Source: an uncultured Collinsella sp. (GTDB lineage: Bacteria; Actinomycetota; Coriobacteriia; Coriobacteriales; Coriobacteriaceae). Taken from it: 64,000 nucleotides of DNA. Position 1 is the first letter of the stretch. Every line of letters begins with the position of its first letter. Under the pieces are notes generated by a model, which had not been told where the DNA came from, ran no database searches, and worked only from the letters and a program-made list of their open reading frames with translations. This document shows positions 31,593 to 39,769 of this stretch, in pieces. The position numbers and the translations under genes were made by a program. The stretch covers positions 124,001-188,000 of the forward strand of contig CAAFGG010000052.1 of the NCBI GenBank assembly GCA_900762325.1, given 5' to 3'.

Positions 31593-33953
31593 GTGAAGCT
31601 CGATACGCTCGAGATTGGAAAGGACGCCGTTGTCGCATCGGTGGCATCGGACGATCAGGCACTCCGACAGCATATTTTGGACATGGGTCTAACGCCGGGC
31701 ACCGAAGTCACCATGATGAAGTACGCCCCCATGGGTGACCCGCTCGAGATCCGCCTGCGTGGCTACGAGTTGACGCTGCGCAAGGACGATGCCGCTCGCA
31801 TCGAGCTCGTGGGTATTCACGACACCGATACGGGTCCGCGTGCTAACGCCGCAATCGGCACGACGGAGCATCCGGCCCTGGGCGAGGGGACGTATTCGCC
31901 CCGTGCGGCAAAGACGGCCGTGCCCGAGGGCGCGCCGCTGCACTTTGCCCTCGCCGGCAACCAAAACTGCGGCAAGACCACGTTATTCAACCAGCTGACG
32001 GGCTCCAACCAGCACGTCGGTAACTTTCCCGGCGTGACGGTCGACCGCAAAGATGGCACCATCCGTAACCATCCCGAGGCGAGCGTTACCGACCTGCCTG
32101 GCATTTACTCCCTGTCGCCGTACACAGGCGAAGAGGTCGTGAGCCGTCAGTTCATCCTTGACGAGCGCCCGGACGCCATCATCGACATCATTGACGCCAC
32201 CAACATCGAGCGTAACCTGTACCTGACACTGCAGCTCATGGAGCTTGACCGTCCTATGGTCATCGCGCTCAACATGATGGACGAGGTGACCGCCAACGGC
32301 GGCGCCGTGGACGTCAACCTGCTCGAGAGCCTGTTGGGCGTGCCCGTTGTCCCCATTAGCGCTGCCCGCAACGAGGGCATCGGCGAGTTGGTGGACCACG
32401 CCCTGCATGTGGCACGGTTCCGCGAGCGCCCTGGTCGCCTGGACTTTTGTGCGCCCGACGGTCCGGACGGCGGTGCGCTGCATCGCTGCATCCACGGTAT
32501 TGCTAACCTGATCGAGGACCATGCCGTGACGGCGCACATTCCGGTGCGCTTTGCGGCGACCAAACTGGTCGAGGGCGATGAGCTGGTAACTGAGGCGCTT
32601 CACCTGGATCGCAATGAGCTCGACGCTATCGAGCACATCATTACCCAGATGGAGGGCGAGGCCGGCACCGACCGTCTGTCTGCGCTGGCCGATATGCGTT
32701 TTAGCTTTATCGGCGACGTGTGCGGGCGTTGTGTCGTCAAGCCGCACGAGAGCCGCGAGCACGTGCGCTCCGTCAAGATTGACCGCATCCTGACAGGTCG
32801 TTACACAGCCATTCCGGCGTTCCTGGTGATCATGGGCCTCGTCTTTTGGCTGACGTTTGGCGTGATCGGCGCGGCGTTGCAGGGACTCATGGAGGACGGT
32901 ATCGCTGCCATCATCGCCTCGGCCGATGCGGGCCTCAAGGCGTTCGGTACCAACGACGTGGTGCGCTCGCTGGCTGTCGACGGCGTGCTTACGGGCGTGG
33001 GCAGTGTGCTGACCTTCCTGCCGATTATCGTCGTGCTCTTTTTGTTCCTCTCCATTCTGGAAGACTCCGGATACATGGCGCGCGTGGCCTTTGTCATGGA
33101 TAAGGTGTTGCGTCGCTTTGGCCTGTCGGGCCGCAGTTTCGTGCCCATGCTCGTCGGTTTTGGCTGCACCGTGCCGGCTATCATGTCGACCCGTACGCTC
33201 CCATCCGAGCACGACCGCAAGATGACGGTCATGCTCACGCCGTTTATGAGCTGCTCAGCCAAGCTGCCGGTTTACGGCTTGCTGTGCGGGGCGTTTTTCC
33301 CGCAGGCGACGGTTCCCGCCATGGTCTCGCTCTATCTGATCGGTATCGTGGTCGGCTGCGTCGCGGCTTTGGTGCTCAACCGCACGGCATTTAAGGGCGA
33401 CCCGGTGCCGTTTATCATGGAGCTCCCCAATTACCGCCTGCCGAGCGTCAAGACGACAGTGATGCTGGCATGGGATAAGGCCAAGGACTTCATCACCAAG
33501 GCCTTTACCATTATCTTTGCCGCGACCGTGGTCATCTGGTTCCTTCAGACGTTCGACATCCGCTTTAACGTGGTCGCCGACCAGTCGCAAAGCCTGCTTG
33601 CCGGTCTGGGTAGCATCATCGCGCCGGTGTTGGCCCCGCTCGGCTTTGGCGACTGGCGCGCCTCGACGGCGCTCGTCACGGGGCTCATTGCCAAGGAGAG
33701 CGTCATCTCGACGCTCACGGTGCTTTTGGGCGCAACGTCGCCCGCGGCACTGTCAGCCATGTTTTCGCCGTTTACCGCCTACGTGTTCCTGGTCTTTACG
33801 CTGCTGTACCCGCCTTGCGTGGCGTCCATCGGCGCCGTCAAGAGCGAGTTGGGCGCACGCTATGCCGTGGCCGTATTCGCGTTTCAGGTGACGGTCGCCT
33901 GGGTCGTGGCGTTTGTCGTGCATTCGGCGGGCATGTTGCTGGGGTTGGCTTAG
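31593..33953 (+). CDS. feoB: Ferrous iron transporter, FeoA-FeoB fusion
   Basis: A 786-residue Fe(II) importer. Residues ~1-75 are an SH3-like FeoA domain (LRQHILDMGLTPGTEVTMM), normally a separate small protein. The FeoB G domain follows (~115-280) with G1 GNQNCGKTT, G3 DLPGIYSL and G4 NMMDE, then the helical GDI-like region and a membrane domain with two gate repeats (VPMLVGFGCTVPAIMSTRT; FMSCSAKLPVYGLLCG). The GTG at 31593 has GGGGAGGA ~9 bases upstream; an ATG at 31542 would lie in the repressor boxes. A terminator follows. Transport is probably GTP-regulated at the cytoplasmic membrane. Confidence 0.93.
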   Translation: MKLDTLEIGKDAVVASVASDDQALRQHILDMGLTPGTEVTMMKYAPMGDPLEIRLRGYELTLRKDDAARIELVGIHDTDTGPRANAAIGTTEHPALGEGTYSPRAAKTAVPEGAPLHFALAGNQNCGKTTLFNQLTGSNQHVGNFPGVTVDRKDGTIRNHPEASVTDLPGIYSLSPYTGEEVVSRQFILDERPDAIIDIIDATNIERNLYLTLQLMELDRPMVIALNMMDEVTANGGAVDVNLLESLLGVPVVPISAARNEGIGELVDHALHVARFRERPGRLDFCAPDGPDGGALHRCIHGIANLIEDHAVTAHIPVRFAATKLVEGDELVTEALHLDRNELDAIEHIITQMEGEAGTDRLSALADMRFSFIGDVCGRCVVKPHESREHVRSVKIDRILTGRYTAIPAFLVIMGLVFWLTFGVIGAALQGLMEDGIAAIIASADAGLKAFGTNDVVRSLAVDGVLTGVGSVLTFLPIIVVLFLFLSILEDSGYMARVAFVMDKVLRRFGLSGRSFVPMLVGFGCTVPAIMSTRTLPSEHDRKMTVMLTPFMSCSAKLPVYGLLCGAFFPQATVPAMVSLYLIGIVVGCVAALVLNRTAFKGDPVPFIMELPNYRLPSVKTTVMLAWDKAKDFITKAFTIIFAATVVIWFLQTFDIRFNVVADQSQSLLAGLGSIIAPVLAPLGFGDWRASTALVTGLIAKESVISTLTVLLGATSPAALSAMFSPFTAYVFLVFTLLYPPCVASIGAVKSELGARYAVAVFAFQVTVAWVVAFVVHSAGMLLGLA

Positions 33954-33994
33954 TTATGAATTGACGGCGCAACCTCTGTGTATCGAATTGTTTT

Positions 33995-34034
33995 CGGCCC
34001 CGCATCTGTTGCTGACGGATGCGGGGCCGTTGCT
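33995..34034 (+). terminator. Terminator after feoAB
   Basis: Perfect 12-bp stem cggccccgcatc/gatgcggggccg (33995-34006/34018-34029), then TTGCTAT. Confidence 0.75.
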
Positions 34035-34074
34035 ATATAATCGCCTCCGCTCAAAATGATTGGAGACGTTATAT

Positions 34075-35271
34075 ATGAGTCAGACAAGGCAAGACGGCAT
34101 CACGCTCAGGCAGTGGCTCCCGCTCGTCGGGCTCACCTGCTGTGCGTTCGTGTTCAACACGTCGGAGTTTATGCCCATCGGCCTTTTGACTGATATCGCC
34201 GCGTCGTTCTCGCTCACCGAGGCCCAGGCGGGCATCATGATCTCGGTCTATGCCTGGGGCGTCATGCTGCTGTCGTTGCCGCTCATGGTGTTCGCTTCGC
34301 GTTTCGAGTTCAAGCGGATGCTGCTGGGCGTGCTCGCCGTGTTCTCGCTGGGCCAGTTCCTGTCCGCCTTGGCACCGACCTATCCCATCTTAGTCTGCGC
34401 GCGCCTGGTGGTTGCCTGCGCGCACGCCGTGTTCTGGTCGGTCGCCTCGATCATGGCGTCGCGCCTGGTTGACACACGCCACGGGGCGCTCGCTATCAGC
34501 ATGATCGCCACGGGCTCTTCCATCGCACAGATCTTTGGCCTGCCGCTCGGTCGCGCCATTGGCTTGGCCGTGGGCTGGCGCATGACGTTTGCCGTGGTCG
34601 GAGCGCTGTCTGCTGTCGCGGTCGTCTACCAGGCCACGGTGTTCCCTGCCATGCCAGCGGGCGAGCGTTTTACGCTCAAGCAGCTGCCCGAGCTGCTCAA
34701 GAACCCGTTCCTCATCGCGCTCTACGCAGTCACGGTCTTCATGGCGACCGGCTATTACGCAAGCTACAGCTATATCGAGCCCTTCCTGGCGCAGGTCGCG
34801 CACGTCGATGCGGGCGCCATTACCATGACGTTGACGGCGTTTGGCTGCTCTGGTTTGCTCGGAAGCTGGCTGTTTGGCCGCCTGTTCGATGGGCATCGCT
34901 TCCCGTTCTTGGCTATCACGCTCTCCGGCGTGCCGGTGGCTCTGCTGCTCATGGGTCCGGCCGCATCGTCACTCGCTGCGGTTCTCGCTGTGTGCGCACT
35001 GTGGGGTTGCTGCGCCACGGCCTTTAACGTGGCGTTTCAGGCCGAGCTCATCAAGCACACGCCGGCAGATTCGTCGGCCGTCGCCATGTCGATCTTCTCG
35101 GGCCTGTTCAACCTCGGTATCGGCACGGGTACCGCGATCGGCGGAGCCGTGGTTTCGGGTCCCGGTATCGCCTGGATCGGCTTTGTGGGCGGGGCGATTG
35201 CCGTCGTGGGCGTTATCCTCGCCATCACGGTGATGTTCCCAGCCATCCGCCGCGCCAAGCCCGTCGCCTAG
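34075..35271 (+). CDS. MFS transporter, AraJ/SotB-like sugar or drug efflux
   Basis: A 398-residue membrane protein with 12 predicted helices. The N-terminal FNTSEFMPIGLLTDIA is characteristic of the AraJ/SotB/YdhP branch of DHA1 exporters, and the loop after helix 2 carries the shortened family motif A (FASRFEFKRMLLG). The C-terminal half includes FNVAFQAELIKHTPADSSAVAMS. These proteins export sugars or toxic compounds; the substrate is unknown. ATG at 34075 follows TTGGAG (spacing ~10); the TTG that opens the frame at 34060 is part of that site. A 22-bp palindrome follows the gene. Confidence 0.85.
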   Translation: MSQTRQDGITLRQWLPLVGLTCCAFVFNTSEFMPIGLLTDIAASFSLTEAQAGIMISVYAWGVMLLSLPLMVFASRFEFKRMLLGVLAVFSLGQFLSALAPTYPILVCARLVVACAHAVFWSVASIMASRLVDTRHGALAISMIATGSSIAQIFGLPLGRAIGLAVGWRMTFAVVGALSAVAVVYQATVFPAMPAGERFTLKQLPELLKNPFLIALYAVTVFMATGYYASYSYIEPFLAQVAHVDAGAITMTLTAFGCSGLLGSWLFGRLFDGHRFPFLAITLSGVPVALLLMGPAASSLAAVLAVCALWGCCATAFNVAFQAELIKHTPADSSAVAMSIFSGLFNLGIGTGTAIGGAVVSGPGIAWIGFVGGAIAVVGVILAITVMFPAIRRAKPVA

Positions 35272-35286
35272 CCACGTCCCCTCATC

Positions 35287-35353
35287 AGTTGCGGTGGAAT
35301 AGTTCCTGTTTAAGGCCTTTGAAGGCCCAAGCAGGAACTATTCCACCGCAACT
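35287..35353. repeat. Long palindrome after the MFS gene (family C)
   Basis: Perfect 22-bp outer stem (35287-35308/35332-35353) around a 23-nt interior with a small GGCC-tttgaa-GGCC hairpin and unpaired flanks. TTATTTT follows, so it may also act as a terminator. Confidence 0.75.
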
Positions 35354-35424
35354 TATTTTGGGGGAGGGGATACAAGCTGGGCATACAATGGATGTCGTTG
35401 TGTTGAGCTTACCGGGAGGTTGCT

Positions 35425-36801
35425 ATGTGGGCATACGAGACGACGTTCTATCAGATCTATCCGCTGGGCTTTTGCGGAGCTCCGCGCGAAAACGCCGCCC
35501 CCGTTGCCGAGGATGAGCTCGCCCAGGCCGCCGATGTCGAACCCAACCCCGATGCTCCTATCATGAAGATTGCCCAATGGGCCGACTGCCTGCAAAAACT
35601 CGGCGTTGGCGCTGTGCTCATCAACCCGCCGCTCGAGTCCGATAGTCACGGCTACGACACGCGCAGCCTGCGCCATATAGACCGTCGCCTGGGCGGGGAT
35701 GCCGACTTTGCCGCCGTATGCGACACGCTGCACGCCCATGGCATCCGCGTGGTGCTCGATGCCGTCTTCAACCACGTCGGTCGCGGCTTTTGGGCCTTCC
35801 GCGATGTGCAGGAGCGCAAGTGGGATTCGCCGTACAAGGATTGGTTTCACATCAGTTTTGACGGCGACTCCTGCTATGGCGACGGCTTTTGGTACGAGGG
35901 CTGGGAGGGTCATTTTGAGCTTGTGAAGCTCAACCTGCAAAATCCCGCTGTGGTCGATTACCTGCTCGAGTCTGTGCGCCGTTGGGCCGACGTCTTTGGC
36001 GTCGACGGCCTGCGCCTGGACGTCGCCTACATGCTCGACCGCGACTTTATGCGCCGCCTACACTCCTTTACCCGTGAGCTCAAGCCCGGCTTTGTGCTCA
36101 TCGGCGAGACGCTCCACGGCGACTACAATCAGATCGTCAACGACGAGATGCTCGACTCGTGCACTAATTACGAGTGCTACAAGGGCCTGTATTCCAGCTT
36201 TAACTCGGTCAACATGTTCGAGATCGCCCATTCGCTGCACCGTCAGTTTGGCGGCGACCCTTGGTGCATCTACCGCGGCAAACATCTGCTTTCGTTTGTC
36301 GACAACCACGATGTGCCGCGCCTGGCAAGTATCCTCACCGACAAATCCTGCCTGCGTCCCGCCTATGGCATGCTCTTTGGCATGCCGGGCATCCCGTGCG
36401 TCTACTATGGCAGCGAGTGGGGAATTGCTGGCGAAAAGGGCGGCCCCGATGGCGACTGGGCGCTGCGACCTGCGCTCAATGAGCCTGCGCCCAACGAGCT
36501 GACGGCGTTCATCACGCAGCTTGCGCACCTTCGCTCGGCCGACGACGCGGCTGCCCGTGCTCTCAACTACGGTGCCTATCGCAACGTGGTGATCCAGAAC
36601 AAGCAGCTGCTGTTCGAGCGCGCCTGCGACGACGCGGCGGTGCTCGTGGCGGTGAATGCCGTGGGTGAGCCTTACACCTTTGGCGCCGGCGAACTCAACG
36701 GCTCCTTCGTCGACCTGCTTGCCGACGATGCGCCCACGGTCGAGCTGACGGGTACCCTTGAGCTTGCGCCCTACGAGGTGCGCTATCTGTTGAGGGCCTA
36801 G
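35425..36801 (+). CDS. Alpha-amylase family (GH13) glycosidase
   Basis: A 458-residue cytosolic enzyme without a signal peptide. All four GH13 regions are visible: I DAVFNH (112-117), II GLRLDVAYM with nucleophile Asp199, III LIGETLHG with acid/base Glu228, and IV FVDNHD with Asp296. A small C-terminal beta domain follows. Lack of export and the size suggest action on maltodextrins or internal glycogen (cyclomaltodextrinase or alpha-glucosidase-like), but specificity cannot be told. The ATG lies after GGGAGG. The next gene starts 4 bases after the stop. Confidence 0.87.
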   Translation: MWAYETTFYQIYPLGFCGAPRENAAPVAEDELAQAADVEPNPDAPIMKIAQWADCLQKLGVGAVLINPPLESDSHGYDTRSLRHIDRRLGGDADFAAVCDTLHAHGIRVVLDAVFNHVGRGFWAFRDVQERKWDSPYKDWFHISFDGDSCYGDGFWYEGWEGHFELVKLNLQNPAVVDYLLESVRRWADVFGVDGLRLDVAYMLDRDFMRRLHSFTRELKPGFVLIGETLHGDYNQIVNDEMLDSCTNYECYKGLYSSFNSVNMFEIAHSLHRQFGGDPWCIYRGKHLLSFVDNHDVPRLASILTDKSCLRPAYGMLFGMPGIPCVYYGSEWGIAGEKGGPDGDWALRPALNEPAPNELTAFITQLAHLRSADDAAARALNYGAYRNVVIQNKQLLFERACDDAAVLVAVNAVGEPYTFGAGELNGSFVDLLADDAPTVELTGTLELAPYEVRYLLRA

Positions 36802-36804
36802 ATC

Positions 36805-37368
36805 ATGACAGCGCCGGACGAGGGCTATCAACATATTGAGCATGGGTTTGAGCCTGTGTTCGACCAGCACTCGCGCGTTTTGGTGCTCGGGTCGTTTCCC
36901 TCGGTGCTTTCGCGCGCCAATGCCTATTATTACGGCAACCCTCAGAATCGCTTTTGGCGTGTGATGGCCACGTGCCTCGGTATGCCTGTGCCGCCCAACG
37001 AGGGCGATCCTTTGGCAAGCGGTGAGCCCGCGACGCTCGATGCCTCCATTGCCGCCAAGCGGGCCATGCTGCTGAACGGCGGCGTGGCCCTGTGGGATGT
37101 GATCGAGAGCTGCGACATTAAGGGCTCGAGCGACGCGAGCATCCGTAACGTTGTGCCGGCACATATCGAGCGCATTACCGATGCCGCGCCGATCGAGGTC
37201 GTTGTCTGTAACGGCGGTACGGCAGGGCGACTCTACAAACGCTACTTGCAAGATCGGACGGGGCTGCCTGCCATCGTCCTGCCCTCGACAAGTCCTGCCA
37301 ATGCCGCCTGGCGCCTGGAACGTCTTGTTGAGCGTTGGCACGAAGCCGTTGACTGGGCTGTTATTTAA
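36805..37368 (+). CDS. DNA-deoxyinosine/hypoxanthine glycosylase (UDG superfamily, family 6)
   Basis: A 187-residue DNA repair glycosylase. The N-terminal motif VLVLGSFPSVLSR and YYYGNPQNRFWRVM match the HDG (family 6) members of the uracil-DNA glycosylase superfamily, which remove hypoxanthine arising from adenine deamination; LWDVIESC and the C-terminal LPSTSPAN motif (second active-site loop) are also present. The ATG at 36805 is 4 bases after the GH13 stop, so it depends on that transcript. The 3' end is 1 bp from the convergent gene. Confidence 0.85.
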   Translation: MTAPDEGYQHIEHGFEPVFDQHSRVLVLGSFPSVLSRANAYYYGNPQNRFWRVMATCLGMPVPPNEGDPLASGEPATLDASIAAKRAMLLNGGVALWDVIESCDIKGSSDASIRNVVPAHIERITDAAPIEVVVCNGGTAGRLYKRYLQDRTGLPAIVLPSTSPANAAWRLERLVERWHEAVDWAVI

Positions 37369-37369
37369 T

Positions 37370-38032
37370 TTAGATTTTTGTTTGAGCGTGGGCACCCAGA
37401 CGTTTCAGAACGCCTCGCCAGATCGGCGCGGGCACGGCTGGCTTGGCGCAAACCATGCCGTCGGTGTCGACGTTGGCGGCATTGCCGCCGCCAAGTCGCT
37501 GTGCATGCTCGACGGAGCAGCCCATGCGCACAGCGCCCACAAGCTTATCCATCGCTTCCGAAAATGGTCGGCGCAAGAGGCCCATGCGTGGGGAATGGCG
37601 AAGCGCTGCGATGCCGCTGCCGGCGCAGATGGCAACGCCTCCACACCACAATTGGTCATGGCGCTCACATGCCTTGTGCAGGCGAACGGCGGTCCCACGC
37701 GCCTGCTCAGTGCCCTCTTGTGCGGCTCGAATTGCGGCATAGACGCGCGTTCCCGTACCGCCAAAGCGCTCAAGCGCCTGCTCGATAGCTGTCAACGTCT
37801 CATCGTCAGCCACATCTTCAATGGCCAGCACGATGCCATCGGCAACGCTGCCGGCGTCATTTGCCTTCAAGTCGACCGGGCGGGGGAGTGCGGTGCCGGA
37901 AAGTTGAGCATAGGCGGCGATGGCATCCTGCAGGTCCCAGAGCAAAAAATCAAGATCGGCGCTATTGGGAATGCTGATATACGCAATGGTTTGCAACGTT
38001 TTTGGTGCATTGCCGCGTGCGGTCGTCTCCAT
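37370..38032 (-). CDS. Conserved protein of unknown function
   Basis: A 220-residue soluble protein that I do not recognise. It starts with a beta-strand-like segment (TLQTIAYISIPNSADLDFLLWDL); a central acidic helix region (IEDVADDETLTAIEQALERF) and CGGVAICAGSGIAALRHSPRMG follow. The pattern GG..I......RMG.LRRPFSEAMDKL vaguely recalls flavodoxin-like or NADPH-FMN reductase folds, but no cofactor motif is convincing. A strong AAAGGAGG precedes the ATG, and codon use matches the neighbours, so it is a real gene. Its stop lies 1 bp from the convergent glycosylase stop, leaving no room for a terminator. Confidence 0.7.
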   Translation of the reverse strand: METTARGNAPKTLQTIAYISIPNSADLDFLLWDLQDAIAAYAQLSGTALPRPVDLKANDAGSVADGIVLAIEDVADDETLTAIEQALERFGGTGTRVYAAIRAAQEGTEQARGTAVRLHKACERHDQLWCGGVAICAGSGIAALRHSPRMGLLRRPFSEAMDKLVGAVRMGCSVEHAQRLGGGNAANVDTDGMVCAKPAVPAPIWRGVLKRLGAHAQTKI

Positions 38033-38125
38033 GCCGCCTCCTTTCCGGTTGGTTTCCGTTTAGGTTACACCGTCTGGCGGTGCCTCGCCGCGCTATCCTA
38101 GTGCAACCCTTACGAAAGGAACGCC

Positions 38126-39262
38126 ATGCGTCTGCCCATGAATACCTCGCTTGCCACGCTCAAGCCCTCCGGCATCCGCCGGATCAATGCGCTCGCCGCC
38201 CAGCATCCGGGGTGCATCGCGCTCGCGCTCGGCGAGCCCGATTTTCCCACGCCCGATGTGATTAGCGCCGAGGTGACTGCTTCGTTGGGCCGCGGTGACA
38301 CGCACTATCCGCCCAACAACGGTCGCCCCGCCCTGCGTGAGGCGTTATCTGCCTACATGGGGGACGCGGGCCTTACGTTTTCCGCCGATGAGGTCATCCT
38401 GACCGACGGTGCGACCGAGGCGCTGTCGGCAACATTCATGGCTATGCTCAACCCCGGCGACGAGGTCATTATCCCCACGCCGGCCTTTGGCCTGTACGAA
38501 AGCATCGTCGTGGCCAACCACGCCAAGGCGGTCTTTTTGGATACGGAGCCTGCGCAATTTCAGATTGACGAGGATGCGCTTCGTGCTTGCGTGACGCCGG
38601 CGACCAAGGCCATCGTCATCTGCTCGCCCAACAATCCTACGGGCTGCATCCTTGACGCGGCATCGCTCGACGCCGTGGCACGCGTGGCAGACCAGGCGGG
38701 CATCTACGTAATCTGCGACGACGTATACAACCGCCTGGTTTATGTGGATGGCTACGAGCGCTTTGCCCAGCGTCACCCGGAGCTGCGTGAACAGACGGTC
38801 ATCATCGAGAGCTTCTCCAAGCCCTGGTCCATGACCGGCTGGCGCCTGGGCTGGCTCGCGGCAGCGGCACCCGTCATCGCCGAGATCGCCAAGGCTCACC
38901 AATACTTAGTATCGAGCGCCGTCTCCTTCGAGATGGACGCCGCAGCCCGAGCCCTGACCGTCGACCCAACCCCCATGCTCGAAGTCTACCGAGCCCGTCG
39001 CGAACGCGTACTCGCGGCCTTAGACGCCATGGGCCTCGACGTAGTAGAGCCCGCAGGAGCCTTCTACACTTTCCCGAGCATCAAAAAGTTCGGCCTAACC
39101 AGCGAAGACTTCTGCATCAAAGCCATCAAAGAGGCAAACGTAGCCCTAGTCCCGGGCGACTGTTTCGGAACCGAAGGCCACATCCGCCTAAGCTACTGCG
39201 TCTCCGACAAAGACCTAGACGAAGGCCTCCACCGCCTGTCCACCTTCATTTCGACCTTATAG
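38126..39262 (+). CDS. PLP-dependent class I aminotransferase
   Basis: A 378-residue aspartate/aromatic-type aminotransferase (fold type I). Visible: YPPNNGRPALREA (substrate region), CSPNNPTG (PLP phosphate and ring contacts), ICDDVYNRL and the PLP lysine Lys232 in ESFSKPWSMTGWRLGW. It could act on Asp, aromatic or branched amino acids. AAAGGA precedes the ATG. Codon use changes abruptly after ~38905: the 5' two thirds use GAG/CTG/AAG, while the last ~115 codons favour GAA, CTA, GTA and AAA. The protein remains a normal family member throughout, so a recombination junction within the gene is likely. Confidence 0.87.
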   Translation: MRLPMNTSLATLKPSGIRRINALAAQHPGCIALALGEPDFPTPDVISAEVTASLGRGDTHYPPNNGRPALREALSAYMGDAGLTFSADEVILTDGATEALSATFMAMLNPGDEVIIPTPAFGLYESIVVANHAKAVFLDTEPAQFQIDEDALRACVTPATKAIVICSPNNPTGCILDAASLDAVARVADQAGIYVICDDVYNRLVYVDGYERFAQRHPELREQTVIIESFSKPWSMTGWRLGWLAAAAPVIAEIAKAHQYLVSSAVSFEMDAAARALTVDPTPMLEVYRARRERVLAALDAMGLDVVEPAGAFYTFPSIKKFGLTSEDFCIKAIKEANVALVPGDCFGTEGHIRLSYCVSDKDLDEGLHRLSTFISTL

Positions 39263-39322
39263 TCCTCAGGGACGCAACACATCAGCCCACCGACCCAAGC
39301 ATTATGAGCGGGGCGCGCCGGC

Positions 39323-39527
39323 CAACGGCAACCCTGGCTGTCCCAAAGTCAACACAGGTCGCGCCGCCAAAGGCCAGGCGCAAGCTTTTCGTAGATTCCG
39401 CACGAGCCGAAGAGCACTAAATGTGCTCTTCGTGCGAGCCCAGGACCTGACCGAGCGAAAAGCTTGCGCCTGGCCTTTGGCGGCGCGACCGAGATGGTGG
39501 AATTGTGTGCAGCCAGGGTTGCCGTTG
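39323..39527. repeat. Giant palindrome family B, copy 1
   Basis: Outermost perfect 18-bp stem (39323-39340/39510-39527), a loosely paired gap, then a perfect 34-bp stem (39358-39391/39456-39489). Inside are conserved unpaired flanks (TTCCGCACGAGCC at 39396-39408; GTGCGAGCC from 39432) and an apical 9-bp hairpin gaagagcac-taaat-gtgctcttc (39409-39431). Copy 2 is at 52205-52345. Confidence 0.85.
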
Positions 39528-39553
39528 ACCGACGCCGGGGTCCCCGCCATAAT
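39525..39553 (+). promoter_or_regulatory. Promoter of rplJL
   Basis: TTGACC (39525-39530) and CATAAT (39548-39553), 17-bp spacer. The -35 box begins in the last bases of the giant palindrome. Confidence 0.7.
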
Positions 39554-39572
39554 ACTTTCGGTTCACGCACGA

Positions 39573-39650
39573 ATCCGCTGCCAGAGACAGCCGGCGCAAA
39601 CGGGTCTTACCCGCGAGCTTAATGGGACTTCCCGCCAGCCGAGGTGGTCG
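39573..39650 (+). promoter_or_regulatory. L10 leader (ribosomal protein autoregulation site)
   Basis: The sequence contains CTGCCAGAGACAGC (39579-39592), GCTTAAT (39617-39623) and CCGAGGT (39639-39645), matching the conserved parts of the L10 leader that L10-L7/L12 binds to limit its own synthesis. Confidence 0.8.
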
Positions 39651-39667
39651 AGTAGATATGTCTTCTC

Positions 39668-39704
39668 GCCCCCGTCGCTCATGCAGCGCGGGGGCTTTCT
39701 TTTT
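39668..39704 (+). terminator. Attenuator terminator in the rplJ leader
   Basis: Stem gcccccg/cgggggc (39668-39674/39689-39695) extended by cgct/agcg inside, followed by TTTCTTTTT. It lies between the L10 leader and rplJ, so L10 binding probably controls read-through. Confidence 0.8.
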
Positions 39705-39769
39705 GGACATGCCCCCGTCACGTCCTTGTGGCGGACCGTGCCCGGAAAGAATTCGAGGAGGTGTAATTC

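Larger units (their letters stand above)
39263..39769. other. 507-nt gene-free region upstream of rplJ
   Basis: Holds a ~205-bp palindrome (39323-39527), a promoter overlapping its right end (39525-39553), the L10 leader (39573-39650) and an attenuator terminator (39668-39704). Open frames inside it only reflect the palindrome arms. Confidence 0.8.

Noticed and set aside
17770..39769. The 22-kb block between rplA and rplJ as a recent genomic island
   Set aside because: Composition and codon use match the flanks (apart from the end of the aminotransferase gene); no integrase, transposase, att repeats or phage genes are seen, and asnS and crr are core genes.
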